From contig NZ_QJRG01000047.1 of the NCBI RefSeq assembly GCF_004025535.1, positions 620,001 through 684,000 of the forward strand: a stretch of 64,000 bases of DNA. Direction: 5' to 3'. The DNA comes from Pseudomonas alkylphenolica (lineage in GTDB: Bacteria; Pseudomonadota; Gammaproteobacteria; Pseudomonadales; Pseudomonadaceae). The notes below the pieces were generated by a model that searched no databases, had not been told where the DNA came from, and saw nothing but the letters and a program-made list of their open reading frames with translations. Position numbers and translations under genes: made by a program. Below are positions 1-8,398 of the stretch, piece after piece (the first letter of the stretch is position 1; each line of letters begins with the position of its first letter).

Positions 1-876
1 CTCTGTCTGGCAGTCGGCAATCATTGCCTGGACCAACTGCATGTTCGCGACGGGCTGGCCAAACTGCACACGGGCACTGGTGTGCTCTATAGCCATCTGC
101 AGCATGCGTATGGCGGGGCCGGTCGACAGCGCGGCGAGGTGTATCCGCTGCTTGTTCAGGGTCTTCATCACGGTCTTGAAGCCTTGGCCCTCAACGCCTC
201 CGATCAGATTGGCCGCTGGCACCCGGCAATTGTCGAAGTAGACCGCACTAACGGGCGACCCAGCCTGGCCCATCTTGCGGTAGGGCGCGCCGGTGGTCAG
301 GCCAGGCGTGTTACGTTCGACAATGAACGCCGAAACACCTTTTGCGCCCTGGCTGCCTGGTTCAGTGCGGGCGGTGACGGTGAACACATCGGCGAGGGGG
401 GCGTTGGTGATGTAGCACTTCTCACCATTGAGGATGTAGCTGTCACCGTCGCGTTGCGCATGGGTGAGTACGTTGGTGGCTTCCGAACCGGCCTCGGGCT
501 CGGTTACCGCCAGGCAGCCTGTCCATTCGCCGCTGGCAAGGCGTGGCAGAAACTGCTGCCTCTGCGCATCAGTGCCGTCGACCACGATGCCTTCCGAGCC
601 GATGCCGGTGTTGGTGCCAACACGAGCGCGAAACGCCACAGCACATTGCGACAGTTCGAATGCCGCCAGTACCAGCTCCTCGGTGGTCAGCCCGGCCCCT
701 CCATAGGCTTGGGGAATGCTCCAGCCAAAAAATCCGTTGTCGCGCATGCGCTGCACCAGCGCGGGAGGGATTTCATCGTGCTGCTCGACGTGGGCCTCCA
801 TCGGTATGGCCTCGGTCGTCACGAAACGGCGGATGGTGTTCAAGAACACGTCCAGCGCCTGCTGATCGCGGATCAT
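1..876 (-). CDS. acyl-CoA dehydrogenase, partial at its C-terminus
   Basis: Reading leftward from an ATG at 876, 292 codons stay open to the window edge, so the last ~90 residues of a ~380-residue family member are missing. Visible landmarks are the N-terminal helical domain, YGGAGLTTEE (~58-67) and the flavin/substrate motif TEPEAGSE (~125-132), which is followed by the beta-domain and the QFGQPV segment at the start of the C-terminal helical domain. The family oxidises acyl-CoA thioesters to enoyl-CoA with FAD and passes electrons to ETF. The substrate cannot be read from this fragment; the divergent IclR regulator suggests an inducible catabolic role. Confidence 0.9.
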   Translation of the reverse strand, partial: MIRDQQALDVFLNTIRRFVTTEAIPMEAHVEQHDEIPPALVQRMRDNGFFGWSIPQAYGGAGLTTEELVLAAFELSQCAVAFRARVGTNTGIGSEGIVVDGTDAQRQQFLPRLASGEWTGCLAVTEPEAGSEATNVLTHAQRDGDSYILNGEKCYITNAPLADVFTVTARTEPGSQGAKGVSAFIVERNTPGLTTGAPYRKMGQAGSPVSAVYFDNCRVPAANLIGGVEGQGFKTVMKTLNKQRIHLAALSTGPAIRMLQMAIEHTSARVQFGQPVANMQLVQAMIADCQTE

Positions 877-948
877 TGTTGCCTCCAGTCTTGTTTTTAT
901 TGGGTTGCAGGAACATATGGCGCTTCATCCGATCATCAAACAAGCATC

Positions 949-965
949 GTTCTGCTCTGCAGAAC
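949..965. promoter_or_regulatory. perfect dyad between acyl-CoA dehydrogenase and IclR gene (candidate operator)
   Basis: GTTCTGC and GCAGAAC form a perfect 7-bp inverted repeat around a TCT spacer. An outer CAAACA/TGTTTG pair (936-941 and 968-973) nests around it. It sits midway in the 155-bp divergent region, where an IclR-type dimer would control both genes. Assignment to this IclR protein is inference from position. Confidence 0.5.
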
Positions 966-1031
966 ACTGTTTGAATAGTCGGAACATTGCTGGCACGCTT
1001 GCGTTGGATTGCACAGCGCTGGAGGTGGACA

Positions 1032-1874
1032 ATGGCGACACACGACATACCGCAAAACGGCTCTGAGGATTGGCATTCACCCGAGCGGCACTACCTCGCG
1101 GAAGAGTTTGCCGATGACCGGCAATTTGCTATGACGCTGGCCCGTGGGTTGGAGATTCTGCATTGCTTCACCGCGCGCGATACCCAACTCGGCAATGCCG
1201 AATTGTCTGTGCGTACCGGGATGCCCAAAGCGACGATTTCGCGCTTCACCTACACCCTGGTGCGCATGGGTTACTTGCGTATCAACCGCCTGAACAACAA
1301 ATACCAGTTGGGCGCGGCGGTGCTTTCCCTGGGTTATCCGTTGCTGGCCAGCCTCAATATCCGGCAGATTGCCCGGCCGTTCATGAAAGAGCTGGCTGAT
1401 CACATCCGTGGCTCGGTGTCGCTGGGCATGCGCGACCGACTCAATGTGGTGTACCTGGAAAGCAGCCGCAGCTCTGCTCCCATGAGCCACCCACCGGATG
1501 TCGGGCTGAGCTACCCGGTGGCACGCACGGCGATGGGCCGGGCGTTCCTGGCGGCAGCCTCGCGTGAAGAACGCACGGCGTTGCTGAACCAGATCAAAGT
1601 GCGGACTCCCGAGGACTGGACGGCCTTTCAGGGGCGTATCGAAGAGAGCATCCAGGATGTTCACGCACGTGGTTTTTGTCTGTCGTACGGTGATCTGCGT
1701 CGCGAGATTCACGCCGTCGCGGTGCCGATGCGGCCCATGGCCGATGGCGAGATTCTGGTGTTCAACTGTGGTGTATCTGCATTTTTGCTGAATGAGGGGC
1801 AACTGAAAAACGATATCGGCCCGCGGCTGGTATCCATGGTGCGCAGCATTGAAGGCATGATGGGAATCTTTTAA
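1032..1874 (+). CDS. IclR family transcriptional regulator
   Basis: A 280-residue protein. The chosen ATG at 1032 follows a strong GGAGGT (1021-1026); an upstream in-frame ATG at 987 has no such site. Residues ~32-93 form a winged helix-turn-helix (MTLARGLEILHCF, then the recognition segment MPKATISRF and the wing ending NKYQLG). Residues ~100-270 are the IclR effector-binding domain, with SVSLGMRDRLNVVYLES and the REIHAVAVPM segment. It is divergent from the acyl-CoA dehydrogenase and probably controls it through the dyad between them. The effector is unknown; IclR proteins of this type usually sense aromatic or small organic acids. Confidence 0.88.
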   Translation: MATHDIPQNGSEDWHSPERHYLAEEFADDRQFAMTLARGLEILHCFTARDTQLGNAELSVRTGMPKATISRFTYTLVRMGYLRINRLNNKYQLGAAVLSLGYPLLASLNIRQIARPFMKELADHIRGSVSLGMRDRLNVVYLESSRSSAPMSHPPDVGLSYPVARTAMGRAFLAAASREERTALLNQIKVRTPEDWTAFQGRIEESIQDVHARGFCLSYGDLRREIHAVAVPMRPMADGEILVFNCGVSAFLLNEGQLKNDIGPRLVSMVRSIEGMMGIF

Positions 1875-1937
1875 GGGATACCTGCGCACAACCCGCGCAG
1901 GTATATACACCACGGTGCACTGTACGCGCCCCAGCGC

Positions 1938-3563
1938 TTACACCTTGAAGCGGGCCACCAGCGCGGTCAGCTCGCCGGCCAGCCCTGACAACGCCTGGCT
2001 GGCCTGTTGCGTCTGCTGCGCGCCGCTTGCCGAGCGGGTCGACAGCTCGCGGATGTTCAACAGGTTGCGGTCGACCTCACGGGCCACCTGGGCCTGTTCT
2101 TCGGCGGCGCTGGCAATCACCAGGTTGCGTTCGTTGATCTGGCCAATCGCGCTGTAGATGCCTTCGAGCACCTGGCCGGAAGCCTGGGTGATGCTCAGGG
2201 TCGATTGCGCACGCTGGGTGCTGGCCTGCATCGAGGCCACGGCCGATTCGGTGCCCTGTTGTACCGCAGCGATCATCTGTTCGATTTCCTGGGTTGACTG
2301 CTGGGTGCGGTAGGCGAGGGTGCGCACTTCGTCCGCCACCACCGCAAAGCCACGACCTGCCTCGCCGGCCCGTGCCGCTTCGATGGCCGCGTTGAGCGCC
2401 AGCAGGTTGGTTTGTTCAGACACCGAGCGGATCACATCCAGCACCTGGCCGATGTCGCGAATCTGCCCGGCCAGTTGTTGCAGGCGCTCGCTGCTGGTGT
2501 GCACTTCGCTGGCCATGGCACGGGTGCCGTCGAGGTTTTCACCGACCTGCCTGCGGCTTTGTTCAGCCAGTTGGTTGGAGGCGCTGGCCGCTTGCGAAGT
2601 GGTGACGGCGTTGCGCGCCACTTCTTCGACGGCAGTGGTCATTTCGGTGACGGCGGTGGCGGCCTGTTCCAGCTCCTGGTCCTGTTGGCGCAAGCTGCTG
2701 GCGCTTTGTTCGGTGACCTCATCGAGGGCGCTCGCGGCACTGGCCAGCTGACTGGCGCAGCCGGCGATCTGCCCGAGGGTGTCACGCTGGCTGTGCTGCA
2801 TGCGCTGCAGCTCGCTGAACAGCTGGCCGATTTCGTTACGGCTGTGCACGGCTACCGGTACGCTCAGGTCGCCGCTGGCGATGCGCTGAAAATGCTGGCC
2901 TGCCTCACGCAGCGGGCGCAGCACGCGCTGGGCGATGAAGCTCCAGCACAAGGCGGCCAGCAGCAAGGTGACAATGCCCAGCACCGTGCTCAGTAGCTGG
3001 GCGTTGCTCAGGCGCCGGTCGGACTCGAGCATGATCTGCTGGCTGCGCTCGTTCAGCGCTGCCACCAGTTGCTGACGCAAGGCTTGCAGGCGGGCCATGG
3101 CATTGCCGGCGTCAGTGTTGACCGTGAAGTAGCGCTGCAGGTCGTTCTGGCCAGTGGCCTCGCGCTGCCCGGCCACGGCCCGGGCGTAGTCACCGAAGGT
3201 TTTTTGCAGGTCCACGGCCAAGGCTTTGAGGGCCGGATCCTGGGCATTGGCGACCAGCTCGCCGATCAAGGTGCGGCTGTTTTCAAGCAACTGTTGCGAC
3301 AAGGCCAGGCGCTTGTTGGCGCTGTCGCTGTGGCCGCCGGTCTGTTCAATAAACCCGGAGGAGACATTGGCGCTGGCACGGATGGCCATCAGCAGGGCGT
3401 TGTTGAGGCGGTCGGACTGATGGGCGGTCTGGTCCAGTTCGGTGATCTGCCCGTCGCTGCCGACGGCTGCGCGCCAGGCGCTGACGGTGGAGAACAGCAG
3501 GGTCAGGCTGAACAGCGACAATACCCAGAACATCCCGGTGCGGATTTTCAGGTCGGCGAACAT
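1938..3563 (-). CDS. methyl-accepting chemotaxis protein
   Basis: A 541-residue transmembrane chemoreceptor. A first membrane helix (~10-30) is followed by a ~155-residue periplasmic four-helix-bundle-type sensor, a second membrane helix (~188-210), a HAMP linker and the cytoplasmic signalling domain. The hairpin tip that contacts CheA/CheW is unmistakable: EQTNLLALNAAIEAARAGE followed by GRGFAVVADEVRTLA. There is no C-terminal NWETF-like pentapeptide (it ends VARFKV), so CheR/CheB tethering is not expected. The ligand cannot be inferred. It stands alone and has a FliA-like promoter upstream. Confidence 0.93.
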   Translation of the reverse strand: MFADLKIRTGMFWVLSLFSLTLLFSTVSAWRAAVGSDGQITELDQTAHQSDRLNNALLMAIRASANVSSGFIEQTGGHSDSANKRLALSQQLLENSRTLIGELVANAQDPALKALAVDLQKTFGDYARAVAGQREATGQNDLQRYFTVNTDAGNAMARLQALRQQLVAALNERSQQIMLESDRRLSNAQLLSTVLGIVTLLLAALCWSFIAQRVLRPLREAGQHFQRIASGDLSVPVAVHSRNEIGQLFSELQRMQHSQRDTLGQIAGCASQLASAASALDEVTEQSASSLRQQDQELEQAATAVTEMTTAVEEVARNAVTTSQAASASNQLAEQSRRQVGENLDGTRAMASEVHTSSERLQQLAGQIRDIGQVLDVIRSVSEQTNLLALNAAIEAARAGEAGRGFAVVADEVRTLAYRTQQSTQEIEQMIAAVQQGTESAVASMQASTQRAQSTLSITQASGQVLEGIYSAIGQINERNLVIASAAEEQAQVAREVDRNLLNIRELSTRSASGAQQTQQASQALSGLAGELTALVARFKV

Positions 3564-3630
3564 GCGGGCAGTACTCCTTGGTTTTTTATTAGCGCCACGC
3601 CGCGTCGAAGACTCGGCGGTGAGTGGACTG

Positions 3631-3658
3631 CTATCGGAGTGTGCCCGCGCAGACTTGA
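3631..3658 (-). promoter_or_regulatory. candidate sigma-28 (FliA) promoter for the chemoreceptor
   Basis: Read leftward, TCAAGTCT (3658-3651) and TCCGATAG (3638-3631) are separated by 12 bases, against the flagellar consensus TCAAGTTT-N11/12-GCCGATAA. It lies ~70 bp upstream of the receptor ATG. Chemoreceptor genes are commonly FliA-dependent, so sequence and biology agree. Confidence 0.6.
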
Positions 3659-3701
3659 GGGCCCGGATGCGCTTGTGTTCGATTACCGCCCGCAGTTTGT
3701 T

Positions 3702-4613
3702 TCAGCGTCCTTCATGCTGGCGCCGGTAAGCCCCCGGCTGCACGCCCATGGCCTTGCTGAAGGCGCGGGTGAAGGCGGCTATGGACTGGTAGCCCACGGC
3801 CGCGCACACCTGTTCGACGGTGTTGTGCGCCTTGAGCAACTGGCAGGCATGGCGCATGCGCAGGGCCAGCAGCACTTGCCCCGGCGACTGGCCGGCCAGC
3901 TCGCTGAAACGCTTGAAAAAGGCCGAGCGCGACAGCCCGGTGCAGGCCGCCATGCTTTCCAAAGGCCAGGGCTGTTCAGGGTGCTCGATCAGTTGTTCGA
4001 CCAGGGTAGCGAACTGCGGGTGGCGGGCCAGCGATACCAGGCCGCCCATGGGCAGGTCTGCCTGCACCTGCTGGCGCAGCACGTAGAGAAACAGCAGATG
4101 GCTCAGGCGCTCAAGCAAGGCCGAGGAGGGCGCAGGCTGGCGCTGGCATTCGGCGAGGATCAGTTCGAACAGCGCGGTGGCGGCACTCAGGGCCGGGTCG
4201 CCAGCCCGCAGGATCAACCAGTCAGGCAGGCCTTCGATGATCAGCGACGACAGGCCGGGCTGAAAGTGAAAGAACCCGCACACCAGGCCGACGCCGTCAT
4301 TGGCGTCATGGTCCAGCGGCAACATCGCCATGCGCGGTTGCTGGCGTGCCAGTTCGCAGTCGGCGCTGCCAGACAACCGGTACTCAAGGTCACGCAGCAG
4401 GAACACCGCATCACCCGCTTCCAGGGCGACGGCCAGGGGCTGCCCAGCGATGTGCAGCCAGCAATGACCCTGCACCACCAGGTGAAAACTGGCCCGTGCC
4501 AGGCCCTGGGTACTGGCGTGCCAGCCACCGCAATAACGCCCGACATGGAACAGGCTGGCGTCTAGCTCAAGGCTTTCTAATAACCAATCGACAAGGGGGC
4601 TGGAGGAAATCAT
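3702..4613 (-). CDS. AraC family transcriptional regulator (cupin-type sensor)
   Basis: A 303-residue protein. The N-terminal two thirds match the AraC cupin-like sensor (FHLVVQGHCWLHIAGQP, then AGDAVFLLRD). The last ~90 residues carry both helix-turn-helix motifs of the AraC DNA-binding domain (LESMAACTGLSRSAFFKRFSEL, then QVCAAVGYQSIAAFTRAF, ending PGAYRR). It is divergent from the AhpD-like/ABC operon starting at 4719, with 105 bp between them, and is the obvious candidate regulator of that operon. The inducer is unknown. Confidence 0.9.
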   Translation of the reverse strand: MISSSPLVDWLLESLELDASLFHVGRYCGGWHASTQGLARASFHLVVQGHCWLHIAGQPLAVALEAGDAVFLLRDLEYRLSGSADCELARQQPRMAMLPLDHDANDGVGLVCGFFHFQPGLSSLIIEGLPDWLILRAGDPALSAATALFELILAECQRQPAPSSALLERLSHLLFLYVLRQQVQADLPMGGLVSLARHPQFATLVEQLIEHPEQPWPLESMAACTGLSRSAFFKRFSELAGQSPGQVLLALRMRHACQLLKAHNTVEQVCAAVGYQSIAAFTRAFSKAMGVQPGAYRRQHEGR

Positions 4614-4718
4614 CTAATGGAAAGACTCAGGAGCAAGTAATAACGACTCTAGAATATGGAAGGTATTTCTTATAACCAACAGACTTGTGCGACACCCTAG
4701 TATGCAGGAGTCCACTCC

Positions 4719-5276
4719 ATGTCGCGCGTTACTCTACACACGCTGCAAAGCGCCCCTGAAGCCGCTCGTCCTTTCCTGGAAAACGCCCAGAAGAACTCGG
4801 GCTTCATCCCCAACCTGCTCGGCGTGTTGGCCAATGCCCCGGCCGCGCTGGAAACCTATGTGACCGTTTCAGCCCTCAACGGCAAGGCCGACCTGAGCCT
4901 GGCCGAGCGCGAAGTGGTGCAACTGGTGGCGGCCACCAATCACGGCTGTGATTTCTGCGTGGCGGGCCACACCGCCGTGGCGCTGAACAAGGCCAAGCTG
5001 CCGCAAGAGGTGGTCGACGCCCTGCGTGCCCGTGGCGAACTGCCGCAGGAAAAGCTCGAAGCCCTGGCCGCGTTCACCCGTGAAGTGATCGCCACCCGTG
5101 GCAATGTCAGCGATGCTGGCTACAGCGCTTTCCGTGACGCCGGCTATGGCGAAGGTCACGCCCTGGAAGTGATTCTCGGGGTGAGCCTCGCCACCCTGTG
5201 CAACTTTGCTAATGTGTTCGCCCAGACGCCGCTCAATGACGAGCTGAGCAAGTACCGCTGGCAACCTTCGGCATAA
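4719..5276 (+). CDS. AhpD-like / carboxymuconolactone decarboxylase family protein
   Basis: A 185-residue protein with the AhpD-type active-site motif CDFCVAGH (CxxC with a His four residues on) at about residues 69-76, followed by the helical ALNKAKLPQEVVDALR stretch. Family members are small all-helical proteins acting as thiol peroxidases or decarboxylases. The CxxC/His signature here favours a redox or peroxidase role over carboxymuconolactone decarboxylation. It is first in an operon with a flavoprotein and an ABC transporter, so it may detoxify a peroxide or intermediate formed by the neighbouring enzyme. That role is inference. The start follows AGGAG. Confidence 0.8.
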   Translation: MSRVTLHTLQSAPEAARPFLENAQKNSGFIPNLLGVLANAPAALETYVTVSALNGKADLSLAEREVVQLVAATNHGCDFCVAGHTAVALNKAKLPQEVVDALRARGELPQEKLEALAAFTREVIATRGNVSDAGYSAFRDAGYGEGHALEVILGVSLATLCNFANVFAQTPLNDELSKYRWQPSA

Positions 5277-5326
5277 GAACCCTTGGCGCCGGCGCAGGCT
5301 GGCGCTTTTTTAAAGGAGTAAACGCT

Positions 5327-6388
5327 ATGCTTGATCCTGCATTGGTCACCTGGCTGGATGCCGAGGCTGAAGCCCTCGATCTGGGCCACTGCGACCCGCA
5401 GGCAGTGTTGGGGCAGTTGGCTGCGGCGCAGGTGTTGCGCGTCGGTATCGACGAAACCCTGGGCGGCAGTGGCGGTACAGTCGCCGACGCGGTGGAAACC
5501 GTGGCCAACGTCGCCAGTCATTCCCTGGCCGCTGCCTTCGTATTCTGGGGCCAGCGTGCCTTTATCGAATACCTGCTGCACAGTCCCAATAGCGCCTTGC
5601 GCGAGCGCTTGTTGCCGAAACTGCTCAGTGGTGAGCTGGCCGGCGCCACCGGGCTGTCCAACGCCATGAAATACCTGTCTGGCATCGAAGCGTTGCAAGT
5701 CAGAGGCCTTGCCGATGCACAGGGCTGGACCCTCGACGGACGCCTGTTCTGGGTCACCAACCTGCGCAAGGGTGGTTTTGTCGTGGCGGCAGCGATTGAA
5801 GAAGAGGGCGCTTCACCGTTCGTGCTGGCGATCCCGGATAACGCTGCCGGGCTCACCCGTTCGGACGACCTGCAACTGATGGGGCTGCAATCGAGCAACA
5901 CGGCAGCGCTGAATTTCGAGCAGGTCGCACTCAGTCGTGACTGGCTGCTGCACGAGAACGCCAAGCAGTTCCTGCCGGCGGTTCGCCCTTCGTTTCTGGG
6001 GTTGCAATGTGGCATGGCCATCGGCCTGGCGCGGCGCTCGCTGGATGAAGTTGAAGGCCATCTGCAAGGCATGCGCTCGTTCCTCGGCGAGGCCTTGAGC
6101 GTGTTGCGCGAGCGCCTGGAAAACACCGTCGCCGAATTGAAAAAGGGCCTGCTTGAGGGGCGCTTTCTGACCCAGCCAGCGGCGTTGTTCAAGTTGCGCA
6201 TCACCTTGGCCGAGACGGCAGCCGATGCCGTGCAACTGGAGCTACAGGCCAGCGGGGGTAAGGCCTACCTGAGCGCCTATGGCGCTGGTTTCGCGCGGCG
6301 CTGGCGCGAGTCGGCATTCGTGCCGATCGTTACCCCAAGCCTGGTGCAGTTGCGCGCCGAGCTGCAGCGCCAGGCGTCGTCAGCATGA
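5327..6388 (+). CDS. acyl-CoA dehydrogenase-like flavoprotein, short form
   Basis: A 353-residue member of the acyl-CoA dehydrogenase fold, shorter than the usual ~380-400. An N-terminal helical domain is followed by a beta-domain region (GATGLSNAMKYLSG, where classical enzymes carry the TEP-type motif) and a C-terminal helical bundle (LGLQCGMAIGLARRSLDE). The usual C-terminal catalytic signatures are not obvious, so it may not be a fatty-acid enzyme. Close analogues are flavin-dependent monooxygenase-like proteins of the SfnB/DszC type found in sulfur-scavenging loci. The start follows AAAGGAG, and the stop overlaps the next gene by 4 bp (ATGA), which indicates translational coupling to the ABC ATPase. 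Confidence 0.72.
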   Translation: MLDPALVTWLDAEAEALDLGHCDPQAVLGQLAAAQVLRVGIDETLGGSGGTVADAVETVANVASHSLAAAFVFWGQRAFIEYLLHSPNSALRERLLPKLLSGELAGATGLSNAMKYLSGIEALQVRGLADAQGWTLDGRLFWVTNLRKGGFVVAAAIEEEGASPFVLAIPDNAAGLTRSDDLQLMGLQSSNTAALNFEQVALSRDWLLHENAKQFLPAVRPSFLGLQCGMAIGLARRSLDEVEGHLQGMRSFLGEALSVLRERLENTVAELKKGLLEGRFLTQPAALFKLRITLAETAADAVQLELQASGGKAYLSAYGAGFARRWRESAFVPIVTPSLVQLRAELQRQASSA

Positions 6389-7233
6389 CCCAGGTGTTGC
6401 TCGAAGCCCGTGGGATCAGCCTCGGTTACCCACGGGAACAAGGGTGGCAGAGTGTGCTGGAAGACTTCGACCTGCAACTGGCTCCCGGCGAGGTGATTAC
6501 CATCCTCGGACCCAGCGGCGTCGGCAAGTCGAGCCTGTTGCGGGTGTTGGCCGGCTTGCAGCAGGCGCGCAGCGGGTCTGTCAGCCTGCTCGGTGAGCCA
6601 CTGCAGGGGCCGCATCCACGCCTGGCGGTGGCCTTCCAGGACCCCAGTCTGTTGCCCTGGCTGAGCCTGGAGAAAAACGTCGCCTTTGGCCTGGACTTCG
6701 CCCGTCAGCCGAAGCTTGCCGCCAGTGAGCGCCGTGCGCGGATCGACCACGCCATCGAGGCGGTCGGCTTGCAGCACGCCCGTGAGCAGTACCCGGCGCA
6801 GCTCTCCGGCGGCATGGCGCAGCGTACCGCGCTGGCCCGCTGCCTGGCGCGGCAGCCGCAGGTGCTGCTGCTTGATGAACCCTTTGGCGCCCTGGACGAA
6901 GTGACCCGCGCCGACATGCAGCAACTGCTGCTGCAACTGATCGCCCGCCACAACACGGCGGCGGTGCTGATTACCCACGATATCGACGAAGCCCTGCTGT
7001 TGTCTGATCGGGTACTGCTACTGGGCAACCACCCGGCGCGCACCCTCGGCCAATGGCACATCGACCTGCCGCAGCCTCGCGAGCAGCGGGTCGAGGAGCT
7101 GGGCGCGCTGCGTATCGACATTCTCAAAACCCTTCGGCGGGCCAGCCGCGCTTCTGAACCTGATTCTGAACCCTTGCCGCTAGCGTCGGAGACTGCCCAT
7201 GTGCCTGGACGACTTCACCCACACTCGTCGTGA
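6385..7233 (+). CDS. ABC transporter ATP-binding protein, SsuB/TauB type
   Basis: A 282-residue nucleotide-binding subunit with Walker A GPSGVGKSS (~42-50), Q-loop FQDPSLLPW, signature LSGGMAQR (~140-147), Walker B VLLLDEP (~160-166) and an H-loop in LITHDIDEA. The PSLLPWLSLEKNV segment is typical of the nitrate/sulfonate/taurine subfamily. It overlaps the flavoprotein gene by 4 bp, and its 3' end overlaps the binding-protein gene by 35 bp, so the transporter is co-expressed with the enzymes. The extra C-terminal ~30 residues are low complexity. Confidence 0.9.
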   Translation: MTQVLLEARGISLGYPREQGWQSVLEDFDLQLAPGEVITILGPSGVGKSSLLRVLAGLQQARSGSVSLLGEPLQGPHPRLAVAFQDPSLLPWLSLEKNVAFGLDFARQPKLAASERRARIDHAIEAVGLQHAREQYPAQLSGGMAQRTALARCLARQPQVLLLDEPFGALDEVTRADMQQLLLQLIARHNTAAVLITHDIDEALLLSDRVLLLGNHPARTLGQWHIDLPQPREQRVEELGALRIDILKTLRRASRASEPDSEPLPLASETAHVPGRLHPHSS

Positions 7234-8398
7234 CTTCATCAAACTCAGTGCTCTGCTGACGGCCGGTGGCGCCATGCCGCTGCTGAACAGCCTGCAGGCG
7301 CGTGCCGCCAGCGATCCGGATGCCCCGGTGCGCATCGGTTACCTGCCGATTACCGACGCCACCCCCTTGCTGGTGGCCCACAACAACGGCCTGTTCGAGG
7401 CCGAAGGCATCAAGGCCGAACGGCCGGTGCTGCTGCGCAGTTGGGCGCAGGTGATCGAGGCGTTCATCTCCGGCCAGGTCAACGTCATTCACCTGCTTTC
7501 ACCGATGACGGTCTGGGCGCGCTATGGCAGCAAGGTGCCGGCCAAAGTGGTGGCGTGGAACCATGTCGGCGGTTCCGGCCTGACCGTGGCCCCGGGCATT
7601 TCCGAGGTCAAACAGCTGGGTGGCCAGAGCGTGGCGATTCCGTTCTGGTATTCGATTCACAACGTGGTGGTGCAGCAACTGTTCCGCGACCACGGCCTGA
7701 CCCCGGTGTCGAAACCGACCACGGCGGCCCTGGCCGCCAACGAGGTCAACCTGGTGGTGCTACCGCCTTCGGACATGCCACCGGCGCTGGCCAGCAAGCG
7801 CATTGCCGGGTACATCGTTGCCGAGCCTTTCAATGCCCTGGCAGAAGACCTCAAGGTTGGCCGCGTGCAACGCTTTACCGGCGATATCTGGCGCAACCAT
7901 GCCTGCTGCGTAGTGTTCATGCACGAGCATGACCTGAACAACCGCCCGGAGTGGTCGCAGAAGGTGGTCAATGCCATCGTCAAGGCCCAGCTGTGGACCC
8001 GCGATCACCGCGCCGAAGCGGCGGCACTGCTGTCCAAGGCCGGCCCCAACCGCTACACCCCGCATACCCCGCAAGTGCTGAGCAAAGTGTTGGCGCCTTC
8101 TGCCGAAGACCGTGCGGCTTACCTGGCCAGTGGCGCGATCCAGCATGCGCAGTGGGACGAAAAGCGCATCGACTTTCAGCCGTATCCCTTCCCTAGCTAC
8201 ACCGAAGAGCTGGTGCGCCGCTTGCAGAACACCCTGATCGAAGGCGACAAGGGCTTTCTCGCCGGCCTCGATCCGCAACAGACCGCGCGCGACCTGGTCG
8301 ACGACCGCTTTGTACGCAACAGCATTGAAGCCGTGGGTGGGCTCAAGGCCTTCGGCTTGCCGGACAGTTTCGAGCGCAGCGAGGAGTTCGCCATCTGA
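7199..8398 (+). CDS. ABC transporter substrate-binding protein with Tat signal (NrtA/SsuA-like)
   Basis: A 399-residue periplasmic binding protein. The N-terminus MCLDDFTHTRRDFIKLS is a twin-arginine signal (RR at 10-11), followed by a hydrophobic stretch and likely cleavage near ARA at ~36, so it should be exported folded by Tat. The body matches the NMT1/SsuA family (RIGYLPITDATPLLVAHNNGLFEAEGI, then the hinge around NVIHLLSPM). The ATG follows GGAGACTGCCC. The substrate is not evident. NrtA/CmpA-type proteins bind anions and SsuA-type proteins bind sulfonates. It couples with the ATPase and permease on either side. Confidence 0.88.
   Translation: MCLDDFTHTRRDFIKLSALLTAGGAMPLLNSLQARAASDPDAPVRIGYLPITDATPLLVAHNNGLFEAEGIKAERPVLLRSWAQVIEAFISGQVNVIHLLSPMTVWARYGSKVPAKVVAWNHVGGSGLTVAPGISEVKQLGGQSVAIPFWYSIHNVVVQQLFRDHGLTPVSKPTTAALAANEVNLVVLPPSDMPPALASKRIAGYIVAEPFNALAEDLKVGRVQRFTGDIWRNHACCVVFMHEHDLNNRPEWSQKVVNAIVKAQLWTRDHRAEAAALLSKAGPNRYTPHTPQVLSKVLAPSAEDRAAYLASGAIQHAQWDEKRIDFQPYPFPSYTEELVRRLQNTLIEGDKGFLAGLDPQQTARDLVDDRFVRNSIEAVGGLKAFGLPDSFERSEEFAI

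Noticed and set aside
82..978. 298-codon plus-strand ORF at the left edge
   Set aside because: It is the antisense of the acyl-CoA dehydrogenase, whose minus-strand frame shows family motifs through to the window edge.
5286..5312. GCGCC...GGCGC stem with T6 between the AhpD-like gene and the flavoprotein gene
   Set aside because: The stem is only 5 bp and the T run runs into the next ribosome-binding site. It could be an attenuator but support is too weak for a call.
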